Made by a program: the position numbers and the translations under genes. DNA of 64,000 nucleotides from Siphonodentalium dalli (Eukaryota; Mollusca; Scaphopoda; Gadilida; Siphonodentaliidae), in contig CP136065.1 in assembly GCA_032622095.1 (NCBI GenBank), positions 95,053,343 to 95,117,342 on the forward strand, in the 5' to 3' direction. Numbering within the stretch: position 1 is the first letter of the stretch; each line of letters begins with the position of its first letter. Positions 1 through 11,873 of this stretch are shown here, piece by piece. The notes beneath the pieces are model-generated. The model was not told the DNA's origin. It worked only from the letters and a program-made list of their open reading frames with translations, and searched no databases.

Positions 1-1289
1 AAAAACACGCGGGGGGGGGGGGGTATCCTTAGTCCCATTGGGACAGTTACACCTCTATTTAAAGTAAAGTTAATTAAAGTAACTTATAATTGATAAATTT
101 TTCGGAATTGGTTTCAGAGGTCAAATTGTTTCAGTTTGTCAGACGATGTGGGCAATAACACTAATACATCTAGAATGATTGGTTGAAAACTTGTATATGC
201 TTGAGAAATCATTAGGCTTAGCCAACTTTTAATTTAATCGGAGGTGGATTGACATGAGACAACAACGAAGACAATCGCCATATATACAGGTAACATGCCT
301 TGGTTGAGACCATGCAGGGTTCATTTTTATTACAAAATACAAGACTATCCTGTATTAAAGTGATATTAAACCGGACTTCATGTGCCAAAGCATTAATACT
401 GCAATAGATAAAACTGGAGTTGGACGAATACATATAAGGTGATCTTGAGAAGCTGAGTCGTGCAGTACCGGTAGTACAGAAGAACAAGACAGATTGCCAG
501 TTATTGTCACATAACCATTTCTACACGTACATTGTATACTAAATGGATGTTCCCACTCAGTTATAAAAGTGTGCATTGGAATGGTCTATTATTCATCTAG
601 GGATTTTCAGGAAAAAATAAGCAGATGACAGACACATGTAATACAAGTATAACACAAATAAAAGAACATTTTAGGGAAATGTTCAGATAAAGAGTTCAGC
701 AATTACCACCTATCATTTGATTTGTTAAACTTTAATATTATCTGAGCATTCCCAAACTTGAAGGGATAACTCCTCATCAATGAGTATTTACTAGAAAAGT
801 TCAAGTAAATACCACATACTTTCTTTTCAAAAATGAAAATTGAATGACATTTGAGTAAGATGTGTTATTTGTTTTGCTCACAAAAAATGAAAAAAGGGAC
901 TACTGCCGATCAATCAAAATTGAGTTTGATGCTGATATCGGTGTGTGTGGAGCATGTAGTAAGTTATACCCTATAATCCGGTGGGTAGGTTGGGGTGGGG
1001 TCCTGGTAAATAATCACATGATTCAATTAACCTATAAAATTCAATCAAGTTAACATGTTGTACCTAAATCAATGAATACACGTAGTACCTCAATCTTGGG
1101 CTTTCTTTGACCCGCAGGTTTACATAAACATGCTCAAACATTGACAAAACAATGTAAACAGGAAGTTGTCTAGCCTAAACATTGTTCACAATATATTATT
1201 ACTGAATTGATTTCATATTATCAACACAACAATCAATTGTTTTCTTGAAATTCTTGTTCTCTTTTGTGAGACAAATGTTAATGTCTTGG
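1..1289. other. No gene recognised; one dispersed-repeat copy
   Basis: No supported gene. About 541-790 resembles 30331-30560 in the same orientation (shared patches include TATTATTCAT and GTTCAG), so it is a copy of a dispersed repeat. A minus-strand ORF at 355-576 contains a short Cys/Gly-rich stretch but has no splice context or clear family. A run of 15 G lies at 9-23. Confidence 0.5.
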
Positions 1290-2440
1290 GCGGGAATTTG
1301 GCCATGTCTATGATTAATATCAACGTTTATTATGAACTGTTATTTATTATTCCCAGAACATTTAATGTCTCAATGGTTACATAATCAAATCATAATTCGA
1401 TGGGGTCATTCATCAATCTCAAAATGGCAGCCACCACAACACAAGTTGTACAAAATATGTTTCAATTATCGTTGACAAAATTACACCTCAAACTTATTTA
1501 CAATTGTCTGGTGCATATCCCGGTGGTCAATAAAATAGTGTGTTGCTTGTTCAACGCTTTATTTAATTTGTTTATACTTTTATCGCTACTAAAATCACAA
1601 GTTTGTTCAGTGACAGATGTGACCAGACTTCTGCTGTCGCGAATACATGCACTACTAGCATTGTTGTTTCCTGAGAATTTGGCAGAACTTCCCCTGGAGG
1701 CGCTTGCTAGATCCATCACACCACCCGTATCCCATCAAATCTAAAATTTGGGCAGAACTTCCCATAGAGGCGCTAGCCAGATAATGTTATTCAATCAAAT
1801 TGATAATTTGGGCAGTTTGCACATTAGAGAATACTACAGTGGCCAGAGAACTGAATTCATAGTCATACTGGCAGGATTTCTCGTACTGTTCCATCCACAT
1901 CATTGCCGCACAATGTAAACAACATTGATTCTTGCAGGGTAGTGGCATTTACTAACTCATAACACAATCATAATGCTAGCCAAAAAAATAATTAAAATAT
2001 GCATTCCAATGCCAATTGGACGACCAATCACATGGCATCTGAGTTAGTGGAAGTTAATGAATATTTCTTCAGTTTTTTGATGCACGAAAATAGGCTACCT
2101 ATTCAGATGATTATTACCTACAAAAAATTAATAACTTGGAATTTGGCCATGTCTATGATTAATATCAATGTTTATTGTGAACTGTTATTTATTAATCCCA
2201 CAACATTTTAATGTCTAAATGGTTACATAATCAAATCGTAATTCGATGGGGTCATCCATCGATCTCAAAATGGCAGCCACCACAACATAAGTTAGACGAA
2301 ATATTTTTCATTTATAGTTGACAAAAAATCAACTGAAACTCAATTACAATTGTCTGGTGCACACTCCGATTGTCCATTTACATATATTAAACAGAATAGT
2401 AAGTTGTTTATCCCACAATTTATTTAATTTTCTAGTATAT
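1290..2440 (+). repeat. Direct duplication of about 290 bp plus a roughly 65-bp tandem repeat
   Basis: 1290-1575 and 2142-2440 are diverged direct copies sharing long identical patches such as ATTTGGCCATGTCTATGATT and ATTCGATGGGGTCAT, offset by about 845 bp. Between them, 1675-1820 holds three decaying copies of a short unit containing GGCAGAACTTCCC followed by GAGGCGCT. ORFs here are short, and their protein sequence is not maintained between the two copies, so I do not call a gene. Confidence 0.7.
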
Positions 2441-2553
2441 AACTTTAAAGCGATGCAAAAAGACACGTTTTGTTCGTTCACAGATTGGGAAACCGGAAGT
2501 GGCCGGAACACTGTTATCGCTATTACTTGTTCGAATGCAACCACTTTTATATG

Positions 2554-2690
2554 TTATTAATTGGTTGTTTCCATATTGGCCGAGTTATGAGGCCGAGTTC
2601 TGTCGTATTGGCCTGAGGCCACAGGCCGAAGGCTAATACGACAGACCGAGGCCTCATAATTCAGTCAATGTGGAAACAACCAATTAATAA
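2554..2690. mobile_element. Hairpin MITE-like palindrome
   Basis: The segment is an imperfect palindrome. The left arm from TTATTAATTGGTTGTTTCCA pairs with a right arm ending in GGAAACAACCAATTAATAA, and the centre is rich in GGCC. It has no coding capacity. Size and structure fit a snap-back MITE; no target duplication was established. Confidence 0.65.
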
Positions 2691-3025
2691 GTAATTTATT
2701 AATTAGCAACATTGGCAATTGTTATTTCACAGGCTGAATATATTAACATAGATATAAACAATTGTGCGCTTTATTAAATTAACAATTATTCCTGCAATTT
2801 TTATTCTTGTGAACTTAGTGAATAACTTGAAGCGATTTCACAGTACTGTCTGTTTCCAATGGAATGATATTGATACGGATACATGTAGTTCATCCACGTA
2901 TATTTACTCTAAAAAACAGTGACTGTCCGTAATTCATCCGAAATAAACTGCAGTCTATCTTCCGCCGATCCAATATTCTTTGCCGATCGAGCTAATTACG
3001 TATGACGTCATTTACGTCACCTTGA

Positions 3026-3109
3026 CTTATTGGCCGCGTTTTCTACTTATTGGCCGACTTTTTGTTACTTATTGGCCGCGTTTTCTACTTACTGGCCGAC
3101 TTTTTGTAA
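3026..3109 (+). repeat. 42-bp tandem repeat, 2 copies
   Basis: Two units begin at 3026 and 3068 with CTTATTGGCCGCG, separated by exactly 42 bp and differing at very few positions. Confidence 0.85.
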
Positions 3110-3359
3110 GTTATGACGCGGGCAACGTTCTACTTATTGCGGCCGATAACCTGTAGTTAATTAATAAACGGGTGTTATAAATCGTTTTCTCCCGGCTAAA
3201 TACACCAGAAAGAGACATGCTACCATCGATATTCTTCATGACTTATTTAATATGACCGATATAGCATCCCTCCGCCGACTATGTTCCTTCATTGGGGAAA
3301 TTAACCGTTATTTTTAGATAAAAAAAATTACATGAAAGCTTTATTGACAATTACGTTAG

Positions 3360-3700
3360 GTAATTGTATGACTATATAACTGTTGTTGTTGAGATATTAT
3401 AAGACGATGACATAAATAACGATGATTGCGATGATGCTGATTACAATAATGACAAGGTATATATGACGATGACACTGCTGGAGGATGATGCTGATGTTGT
3501 TGTTGAGTTATGATGTTCGCTATGACGATGTCGATGCTGATAATGTTTACAATGAGGATGATGATGAATATATGATAATGATTAATGTGATGATGGTATA
3601 CTGTTGTTGATGCTGATAAGGTGATGATGCTGGTGATTACGATGAAGATGATGACAATTACAATGATGATGACGACCACGACGATAACGTATAGACACAA
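3360..3700 (+). repeat. GAT/GTT-rich imperfect trinucleotide low complexity
   Basis: Runs of GATGATG, GTTGTTG and GATGCTG mixed with ATA/ATT steps. The 125-residue minus-strand ORF over it (Ile/Val/His/Gln-rich) reflects the trinucleotide bias and not a gene. The stretch after it, 3701-4369, holds no gene; near 3950 a small hairpin (CCCGCCAAA ... TTTGCGGGGGATAATA) resembles the tail at 52460-52495. Confidence 0.7.
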
Positions 3701-4979
3701 AGCCGGTGGTCGCTGTATACATATCGTGTACACAAAACTATCTTCCTTCTATCATTCTGTTGTATATACACTATTTTCTCAATATCCTGTAATATTTTAT
3801 GGATAAGAGAATAAAGCATATATATAAGATCATTAAAATCAGACTGACGATGACCATTACATGTATATAGAGCTTCAAAGGTGTTACGGGCGGACTGACT
3901 GAATCACGGATGCCCCGACTCACGGAGCCCATTTCTATATGCCCGCCAAACTTGGTTTGCGGGGGATAATAGCAAGTCTAGACCCGGTCAATATGATATA
4001 TGCGTCAATCTAACTAAACTCTTGAAACGTGTGTCATGTTTAAGAGCATTTGTACATCTACTAAACCAACCGACGATTGAAGTTTTCAAATAAATATTAT
4101 GCGATATATAGTCTATAGAGTGAACACCATTATATTTCTACGATGGGGACGTTACTGCGTGATTGCATGAAATTTCATTTCTAAAAACTATCCCGAACTG
4201 TTGTACGAATTATACCGGATGAAATGGAAGTAAAATAAATATTAATTGCTAGAAGCGTTTACGGACATTTTATTATATATTATTTTATACCCCGGAAAAT
4301 AAGATACGCTACATGTACCTTTAACCAGGTTAGGCACAACCTGGCGTTACCTACATGTATTATACTTTACTGGCATTTAAATTCGCGCAGTAATATGTTT
4401 TGCTCACCGACGGTGTGCGAATTTAAAACCGAGCGAAAAATAGTACGACTCTTGACGTTATACCAAATCACATGGCAAATCATATATATATGTTATTAGT
4501 TACATGTGCATACATGTGCATAGACAGTTGGACTGAATATATAGTCCATGCACATTAGTTTTCACTACGGCAAAAAATAGGGGAAAGCTGAATTTTTCAG
4601 GGATTAATAACAACATGTTTATGAACAACTTGGCAAAAGTCCACTAGAATCCGAGTTGAGCTTTTTGAGATATCATGATTTTTCGTAATGGTGCAAATTC
4701 CGACGAAATTCCATTAGACCATATGCGAATGCAGTCATATGTAGGCTAATGTATGGACTCAATCTTCACACATACCCGTCCATCATGGATCAGGTGTCGA
4801 TAGATATGCGTACTTAATACTAGAGCTTACTAACTGTCGATATTCCATAATTGTGATGACATTTATTGCCGAAGAGAGCATATAAATCGCATGGTGATTC
4901 AAAATTTTCATAACAAAAGAGGGCGAGAAAAGATATTCAGACGACAATGAGCTAAAATATGAACCATTATGCTAGAACA

Positions 4980-6060
4980 GTGGTTAATTCAGAAAAGGAA
5001 AGTGATAAGATATATCGAACCATCACCACCATTAAGATTTTATAGCAGGAAACATAACACTACCCCCTAAAACGTACGCCATGGCTTTGAGTGTCTGAAA
5101 GGCAAAAATACCACATAATAGTCCTGGCGTTTGGCGTAACAAATGTGCAAATGGAGATAACACTACGAAACTTGGCACATAGGTTCCTTATACACTATTA
5201 ATCATTTTCAGATGTGTAGACATCGCGGCAGGTCCTTCCTTGGCAACGGTTGCTAGGCAACTATCCCACATCGAAGACATACAAATAAGACTGATATTAT
5301 GGCAGTTTTAACAATCTAACCTACGTCATGCAGCAATTTTATGGTGAAAATAATACTAGTTAGAGTGGATCTGGCTGGAAAATTACCATAGTTCTTACTT
5401 AGAGGGGTGGTAACGGTTGCTAGGGACATACACGAAATCGAAAAATGCCGAGCTGACTGATATTATGGTAGTTTTTACAAACTAATATAAACTACGTCAT
5501 TATCATTTTATGGTGAAACAATTGTAATAGTTATTGTTAGTAAGGGTTCGACTTTAAAAATTACTATATATTTCTGGTAACGGTTGCTAGGGACATACCA
5601 GACATCGAAAAATGCACACATTACTGATATTATGGTAGTTTTAACAAATTAAACTACGTCATGTAATATTTTTATATTGAAAACAATTATAATTGTTGTT
5701 AGTGTGAACATGGCAGTAACGTTGCCACATTCGTTACCCCACGGGTGGTGTAATGGTTGCTATGGACATATCCACCTTTGAAAACATACCATATGTATGA
5801 GTTTCTGGTAATTTAACTGATATAACTGTTTCATTAATATGGTATGAGTTTTGGGAAATTTGCATGATATAATTGTTTCATAATATGCCATATTATGCTT
5901 ATATTGACAATAATGCATAACAAAAGGTTGTTGTGTTGTGTACTGATGCATGCTCGTGTGATTCTCGTGTGGCAAATTGGTATTGAGGTTTCAATGTTGC
6001 TAGGTAACTACCTACCATTGGCAAATCTTCTTTAAACTGACAGACTATTCAGTTAGTTTT
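4980..6060 (+). repeat. Left inner arm of foldback A with ~150-170 bp subrepeats
   Basis: Four or five direct subrepeats, each with GGTTGCTAGG, then ACTGATATTATGG, then AAACTACGTCATG, then TTTATGGTGAAAA. Inverted counterparts lie at 8040-8830. ORFs here differ between subrepeats and are not conserved. Confidence 0.75.
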
Positions 6061-8040
6061 ATCAGAATCACATACCTGTGTGGAGTTTATTATTGTTTCT
6101 TCCAGCAATCGATTGTTGGAATACATTTTAATGAGACATGTAAAAATATTGACCCACATTTATGTCGATACCACCTGAACCCCCCATGGAAGCGGACAAT
6201 CGCACTACATTTGACAATGGCATCCGTGCAGAACACTCTATCACGGTGTGGTAGCATCCGCATACTAGTTGCTATACGGTAGGAACTAACTGTGTTTCCT
6301 TCCTATCCATGCCATAACTACATATATGTCAATACATGGTCATGAGTCATTTACAAGTCTATATGAGCTCGTTCATGAGCGTGGCTTATATATTTCAGAC
6401 TGAGATACCATGAACTACCCTTTGGAACCGGTGACCATTTCCCAGTTACATGGGCAGCCATGTGCCCATTACCAACCCATAGTTACTAAGGAACTGCACC
6501 AAATGGCCTGTCTTAACTACTGTGTCAATGTCATAGAAAGGGGCCTGGACCGATGATATACTATTTAGGGCTGGTTCTGTTGATTTGCCGTATATACTTG
6601 GGTTCTTGTCATGCGTTCATAACTATAGGCACCTATGTATTTGCACTACATGTGGTGTTCATATGGGTCCATGGCGTACGCGTGGATGTGGTTATAACCT
6701 CGATAGTCATGTAACATGTACATTCATGGGATGGGTTCATGTCTTACATATAAATGTCTGGTAATAAGGTCATAACTGTTGGATAAGGTCATAACTAAAT
6801 CAACCTGGATACATGGGCTGTCCATAGTGGCCCGTCTCAATTTCCTACCTATATGAGCCTGGGTCCATAGCCAAGCTATGGTGGTGCACACGGCCAATCG
6901 ATAGGGACCTCCATCCTATAGGGCGTTGGTCGAATGGCTGAAAACTGACGTATGTATATGGTATGCATATAGAGACGTGGATCCATGCACAGGCATTTTG
7001 GTCCATGACTTACCCTTATGACATGGGGTCCATGTGTCTCCTATATATGTGGGTCAGTCCATTGCCTACCAGCATATATGTGAATCTATGAAATGACTAA
7101 TACCGCCGGTTCCGTAGCTTTTATTTAGGGACCTGTGTCCATGTCCTACATATAGGCACATGTGTCCAATGCATACATCATTATAGTCACCTGTGTATTA
7201 GCATTATTTAAATTTGCCTGGGTCTTTGGTGTAGATATATCCCTTATAAGGGGTGGGTCCATATCCTACATATAGACAGACACCTGCTTATGCCTGGGTA
7301 CAATGCTATTTGGCATACATATATCGGCCTTGGTCCATGATCTACTCGTATGGGTATGTGTACATGGCCAACCGACAGTGCCATATGTGTATGGGCTATT
7401 TATAAGGGCCCCCATCCTTAACTTTCCTATGTGTGGCGTCGGTTCAATATATATATATATATATATATTGTCTGTCACAGAACTGTCCCATATGTTAGTA
7501 CCATATATAGGGTCCCGAAGCCATGGTGTACTAATGTAGTGTGCATCTGACTTGGTCTATGGTATCTTAGTACATGGTCTATCTGTGTGCATTTGGGTAT
7601 TTGCACCATGTAACAGTGTCATGGTCATGGTCATAGATATCATACATGTATAATGGGCTGGGTCCATCGCCATAAAGTATACTATTGTATTTATATAACA
7701 TGGCATCGCTCCACTGCGGCCTCGGGGACCAGGTATAACCAGCCTAGCATCGCGGTTAAATGGTGTATGCCAATATATAATGGCTTATATGAAGCGGTCT
7801 GGTTCATGGACTATACATATCCTACGTCCATAGTCTATATGTATGGACATGGGTCCTGTGACTATATATGTGCCTGGGTCCTAACCTAACTATTGTAGGA
7901 TATGCCCATGGCTAACATATTGGTGGCTGACCCTATGTTCTTCATATATAGTAGAGTGGGTCCTTGACTTACAGTATACATCTAGCTGTGTGGGTATATG
8001 GCTTATATAACTATTATGGTCATGCCTCATATTAAATATA
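6060..8040 (+). repeat. Core of foldback A: degenerate short tandem repeats
   Basis: About 2 kb of degenerate repeats of roughly 60 bp with recurring GGGTCCATG, CCTACATATA and ATATGGGC patches, plus a (TA)n run at 7448-7469. No ORF exceeds 80 residues. Several small ORFs translate the repeat and are not genes. Confidence 0.65.
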
Positions 8041-8830
8041 AGCAACAACTTTTCAACTCTCACTTGAAATTCCAGATATCTGAACTGATGGAGAATAACG
8101 GATAATTGTACCCATATGAAAACTAAATTTGTAGCACATTCTGGTTAGGCTCACACTAACAACATTTATAATGGTTTTCACCATAAAAACGTTAATACTA
8201 CCATAATATCAGTCATATGTGCTCTTTGTATTTCGGGTATGACCCTGGCAACAGTTACCACTCATCCAAGTAAGAATTATATGGTATTTTTTTCAGCCAG
8301 CTCAACACTAACAACAACTATTATAATTGTTTTCAACATAAAATTGCTATTAGGTGTAGTTTAGTTTGTTGAAGCTACCATAATATCAGTCATATGTGCA
8401 TTTTTAGATTGTGTGTGTGTCCCTAGCAACCGTCACCCCCTTGTAAGTAAGAAATATGGTAATTTGTCAGTTAGGTCAAAACTGACAACAATTATTTTCA
8501 CCATAAAAATGCTACACGACGTAGTTTAGTTTGTTAGAACACATATAATATCAGGCATTAATCCGATGTCGGGTAGTTGCCAAGCAACCGTTGCTAAGAA
8601 GAGCCTGTCGCAAATGTCGACACATGTGAAAATGAGCAGTAGCGTATAAGGAACATATGCAACTTTCATGCTTGTATCACCCTTTTCACAGTTGGTGTGT
8701 TTTCTACAACAAGCACTTGGACTAGCGGAAGAGCAAAATGTGACGAGAGCCAGTTTAGGGGGTAGGGTTATGTTTTTACAAGTATTGACCACTTATCATA
8801 TGTATAGCTGCTAATTCCGCATATTATATT
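8040..8830 (-). repeat. Right inner arm of foldback A
   Basis: This is an inverted copy of the 4980-6060 subrepeats: CCATAATATCAGTCATATG, CCTAGCAACCGT and CACCATAAAAA recur about every 170 bp. An 88-codon minus-strand ORF at 8526-8792 is a by-product of the arm; the matching left-arm region does not keep it. Confidence 0.75.
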
Positions 8831-8876
8831 GCAGCAGTGATGTCTGTGCAGTATTATAAAAACAAATTGCTTGCGC

Positions 8877-8881
8877 CTACG
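8877..8881 (+). other. Target-site duplication (left), CTACG
   Basis: CTACG directly before the 5' LTR is repeated exactly at 13449-13453 directly after the 3' LTR. A perfect 5-bp duplication is the usual signature of Ty3/gypsy integration and fixes the element ends. Confidence 0.95.
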
Positions 8882-9045
8882 TGTAATGTCCATATAGACT
8901 GCGTTATATATAAACGTTTTGTTTGGGTCCCTAAAATAAGGAACCGATATTTTGATGTGCGTTTGAGTTGGTAACGAATAAAAGTCTGTTCGTGTTTCAT
9001 CAACTTAGTTAACAATAGTAATGTCCACAAGTAACGAACATTACA
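8882..9045 (+). repeat. 5' LTR (164 bp)
   Basis: Starts TGTAATGTCC and ends GAACATTACA. It is identical to 13285-13448 except at four positions: base 1, a G/T change in the TATTTT run, and two adjacent changes in TTGGTAACG. Bounded by the CTACG duplication. Confidence 0.96.
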
Positions 9046-9046
9046 A

Positions 9047-9064
9047 TGGCGACGAATTATGTGT
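9047..9064 (+). other. Candidate primer-binding site
   Basis: TGGCGACGAATTATG begins one base after the LTR end. TGG complements a tRNA CCA tail, as expected for minus-strand priming. I could not name the tRNA from the remaining bases. Confidence 0.55.
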
Positions 9065-9252
9065 TTCCCCCCGTGTGTGTGGACTGTGTTGTATAATAAA
9101 AGTGTTGTAATAAACTGAAATATTTAGGGGAAATCGGGAAAGAAAGAGTTCACGCACATTTTTTGTAAAAAAAAAAAACCCGGAATCGGAAACGGACAGT
9201 TATTGTGCTAAAACCCGGAAACAAGTAGTTGAACATTAAGTATATAATCAAG

Positions 9253-9948
9253 ATGGCAGTTATGATGCCGACAACAATGAGCCCTGGCAACTTTATGGTA
9301 GAGACTGATTCTCTGAATATAGGACCCAGATGGCAACAGTGGTTGAGTGAATTTGAAATAATGGTTGGGGCTAGTGGAATAAAAGAAGACAAACAACTAA
9401 GATGTCTTCTTCTGAATCATGCAGGATCGGAGGTGCAGAGAATATTCCAGACAATCCCTAACACAGGAGATACGTATAAACAGGCGAAGGATGCTCTAAA
9501 TGGTTACTTCGAACGGTATAAATTTAGACAGCTGAAACGAGAGTCTGGAGAATCCTTGGAAAAATTCTTGTTTCGTCTCAAACAAGCAGCAACGTTCTGC
9601 GAATATAAGGATAAAGAAGATACTGAGATGCTTTTACAGGTGCTTCTCAGCTGTGGTGATTCATTCTGCACACGGTCATTTGTTGGAAAATGGGACCTTA
9701 CCACGACTCTTACTAATTTAAGAGAAAAAGAAAGAGCAGATGAACAAGCTCATGTGATGAAAGGAACCCAAGAAAACAGTGTTATGGAAATTCAACGACA
9801 GCAGTATAGACCAGAGAATGCGTCATCAGTAACACATGGTTATGGTTCAAGTGGTTCTATATGTAAAGGTTGTGGAAATAAATGGCCTCATTCTGGCGGC
9901 CAATCAAATTGTCCGGCTCATAACGTAGTTTGTCGAAACTGTCGATGA
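9253..9948 (+). CDS. gag: Gag (retrotransposon), ends at a premature TGA
   Basis: Capsid/nucleocapsid protein that packages element RNA. The first ATG, at 9253, sits in a strong context (AAG before ATG, G after); the open frame extends a little further upstream without an ATG. 231 codons precede TGA at 9946-9948. The C-terminus carries Cys/His zinc knuckles: one with CKGCG and a downstream His and Cys, then a second opening CRNC. The TGA falls at position 6 of this second C-x2-C-x4-H-x4-C knuckle, whose His and last Cys are encoded just after the stop in the same frame. The next open stretch, running into protease and RT, is in this same frame, so Gag and Pol were one ORF. A nonsense mutation is the simplest reading; stop-codon readthrough is the alternative. 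Confidence 0.85.
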   Translation: MAVMMPTTMSPGNFMVETDSLNIGPRWQQWLSEFEIMVGASGIKEDKQLRCLLLNHAGSEVQRIFQTIPNTGDTYKQAKDALNGYFERYKFRQLKRESGESLEKFLFRLKQAATFCEYKDKEDTEMLLQVLLSCGDSFCTRSFVGKWDLTTTLTNLREKERADEQAHVMKGTQENSVMEIQRQQYRPENASSVTHGYGSSGSICKGCGNKWPHSGGQSNCPAHNVVCRNCR

Positions 9949-11796
9949 CTTCATCATTTTTCTAAATACTGTTTCCGCAAGCGAGTAGCATGTGTAGAAA
10001 ATCGAGGCGATGTTAGTTCCAGTTTTAACAACCGCAAGTCTGAAAGCACACAACATTCCGGAATTCTACAATGTTTTGAAATAAACGAAACAAGACCCAT
10101 AACAAAAGTGGAAATAAATCATCAGTATGTCGAATTTCTTATTGACACAGGGTCAGATGTGAACTTGATGGATATAAATACATTCAAGAGAGTTCTACCA
10201 AATGCTAAACTGTCACCATGCAATTATACAATTAAAGGTTTCCCAGATAACCAAATTCCAATTGAAGGAAATTACACAACGAACATAACACATACTGGCT
10301 CGTGTAAAACAGCGGAGTTAGTTATAATAGATGTGCAGCACAGTGTCACACCAATTCTGGGATATAAGACGGCTTCGCAATTAGAAATAATAAAGATTAA
10401 ACCAGATGTGTTTGCCGAAAACAAGACTGTGTGTAATCGTGATGTCCTTTCTGTTACAAATGAGGAGAACAAAATAAATACTCCTCCAGAAACATTACAA
10501 GTTAACATGATGGAGACTGCGTCTTTAGTGGATACATTTAGTGACATATTCAATGGCATTGGCAAGCACAAAACTGCAGAAGTGACACTCCACATCGACA
10601 CATCTGTCAAGCCAGTGGCACAAAAGCACAGGAGAATTCCTTTCAATCTGCAAGCAGGAGTGGAGAATGAACTACAAAGATTAAAAGATGCCGATATTAT
10701 AGAAGAAGTTTCGGGTCCTACAGATTGGGCGACTCCTCCAGTTATTACCCGCAGACGGAATGGTTCGATTCGCTTCTGTCTGGATATGAGATTACCCAAT
10801 AAGGCAATAAAGCGAACACGTCACCCGGTACCAACCATAGAGGAAATAGCATATGGATTAAATGGCGCAACTGTGTTTTCAAGAGTTGATCTTCGGGATT
10901 CGTTTCATCAAATTTCCCTGTCCACGACATTTTCAACTCACAAAGGACTTATGCGATATAAACGCCTAAACTACGGAACAAAGTCTGCATCCGAGGAATT
11001 CCACGAGATCATCAGAAAGACATTTTTAGATATACTGGGAGTTCTTAATGTACACGATGACATCATTATATTCGGGGATAATAAAGCAAATCATCAAAAA
11101 GCATTAGAAGCTGCATTACAGCGACTATACGATGTCGGACTAACCATTAACAAAGACAAATGTTTCAACACAAAGTCAATAGAGTTCTTTGGGTTCGTTT
11201 TTTCTGAAGAAGGCATGTCGCCAGCTCAAACAAAAATCGAAGCCCTGAAAGAAGCAAAGCCACCACCAAATGTATCAGACCTGCGTAGTTATCTCGGTAT
11301 GTGCAACTACAGTGCTCGTTTCATCAATAACTATAGTAGTCGGACACACAAACTTCGTGAACTGTTGTTGAAGGGTAAACCATGGGAATGGACATTGGAT
11401 CACCAGAAGGAGTTCGATGATATAAACAGTTCCCTGACAGCTCACACGCAAATGGCTTATTATCACAAAGACAGGGAAACGGAAGTCCACGTTGACGCAA
11501 GCCCATTTGGAGTTGGAGCTATGGTCAGTCAAGCAGATGAAGCAGGAAATTTCCGACCAGTGGCGTATTCAAGTCGAAGTTTAACCCCAACCGAACAGAA
11601 ATATGCACACATTGAACGCGAAGCTGTAGCAGTTTTGTTTGCATGTACAAATTTTGAAGGTTATCTTCTGGGCAAGAAATTCACGGTATTATCTGATCAT
11701 GAACCTTTGCAAACGTTATACAACAATCCGAAGTCCCAGACATCAGCAAGGATTGAAAGAATGAGATTACGGCTCTACAATATGATTTTGTGGTGA
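9949..11796 (+). pseudogene. pol: Pol: protease, reverse transcriptase, RNase H (frame-broken)
   Basis: Continues the gag frame without an ATG of its own. Order of domains: completion of the second zinc knuckle; aspartic protease with LIDTGSD (catalytic Asp codon 10144); reverse transcriptase with FSRVDLRDSF (first catalytic Asp codon 10888) and NVHDDIIIFG (VHDD at 11050-11061, the normal xxDD variant of this group); RNase H with VHVDASPFGVG (Asp codon 11494), IEREA and LSDHEP. The frame ends at TGG TGA 11791-11796, because one base is missing near 11779-11783. The expected tail of RNase H (VVKYRPG, then VDYLSRHP) continues in another frame from 11784. Protease, RT and RNase H catalytic residues all look intact. 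Confidence 0.93.
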
Positions 11797-11873
11797 AATA
11801 TCGACCTGGACGAAAATGTGTAGTAGACTATTTGAGCCGACATCCTTTAGCAGACCATGAAACTGAATTATAA
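11784..11873 (+). pseudogene. Pol: RNase H to integrase linker, shifted frame, ends in TAA
   Basis: Twenty-nine codons in the frame of the downstream integrase ORF, with VVKYRPG and VDYLSRHP, the conserved end of the Ty3/gypsy RNase H region. It ends at TAA 11871-11873, and the same frame then runs open into integrase. This is the third lesion of the element. The integrase ORF has no good ATG immediately after it, so integrase would not be made as a separate protein by design. Confidence 0.85.

Noticed and set aside
355-576. Possible Cys-rich (sushi-like) exon on the minus strand
   Set aside because: A short CxC ... NGY ... G ... C pattern is present, but there are no clear splice sites, there is a stop soon after, and nearby sequence belongs to a dispersed repeat.
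3356-3733. 125-codon minus-strand ORF rich in Ile, Val, His and Gln
   Set aside because: It translates a GAT/GTT trinucleotide low-complexity tract.
10272-10799. 175-codon minus-strand ORF opposite the retrotransposon pol
   Set aside because: Shadow of the coding strand, which has clear protease and RT motifs.
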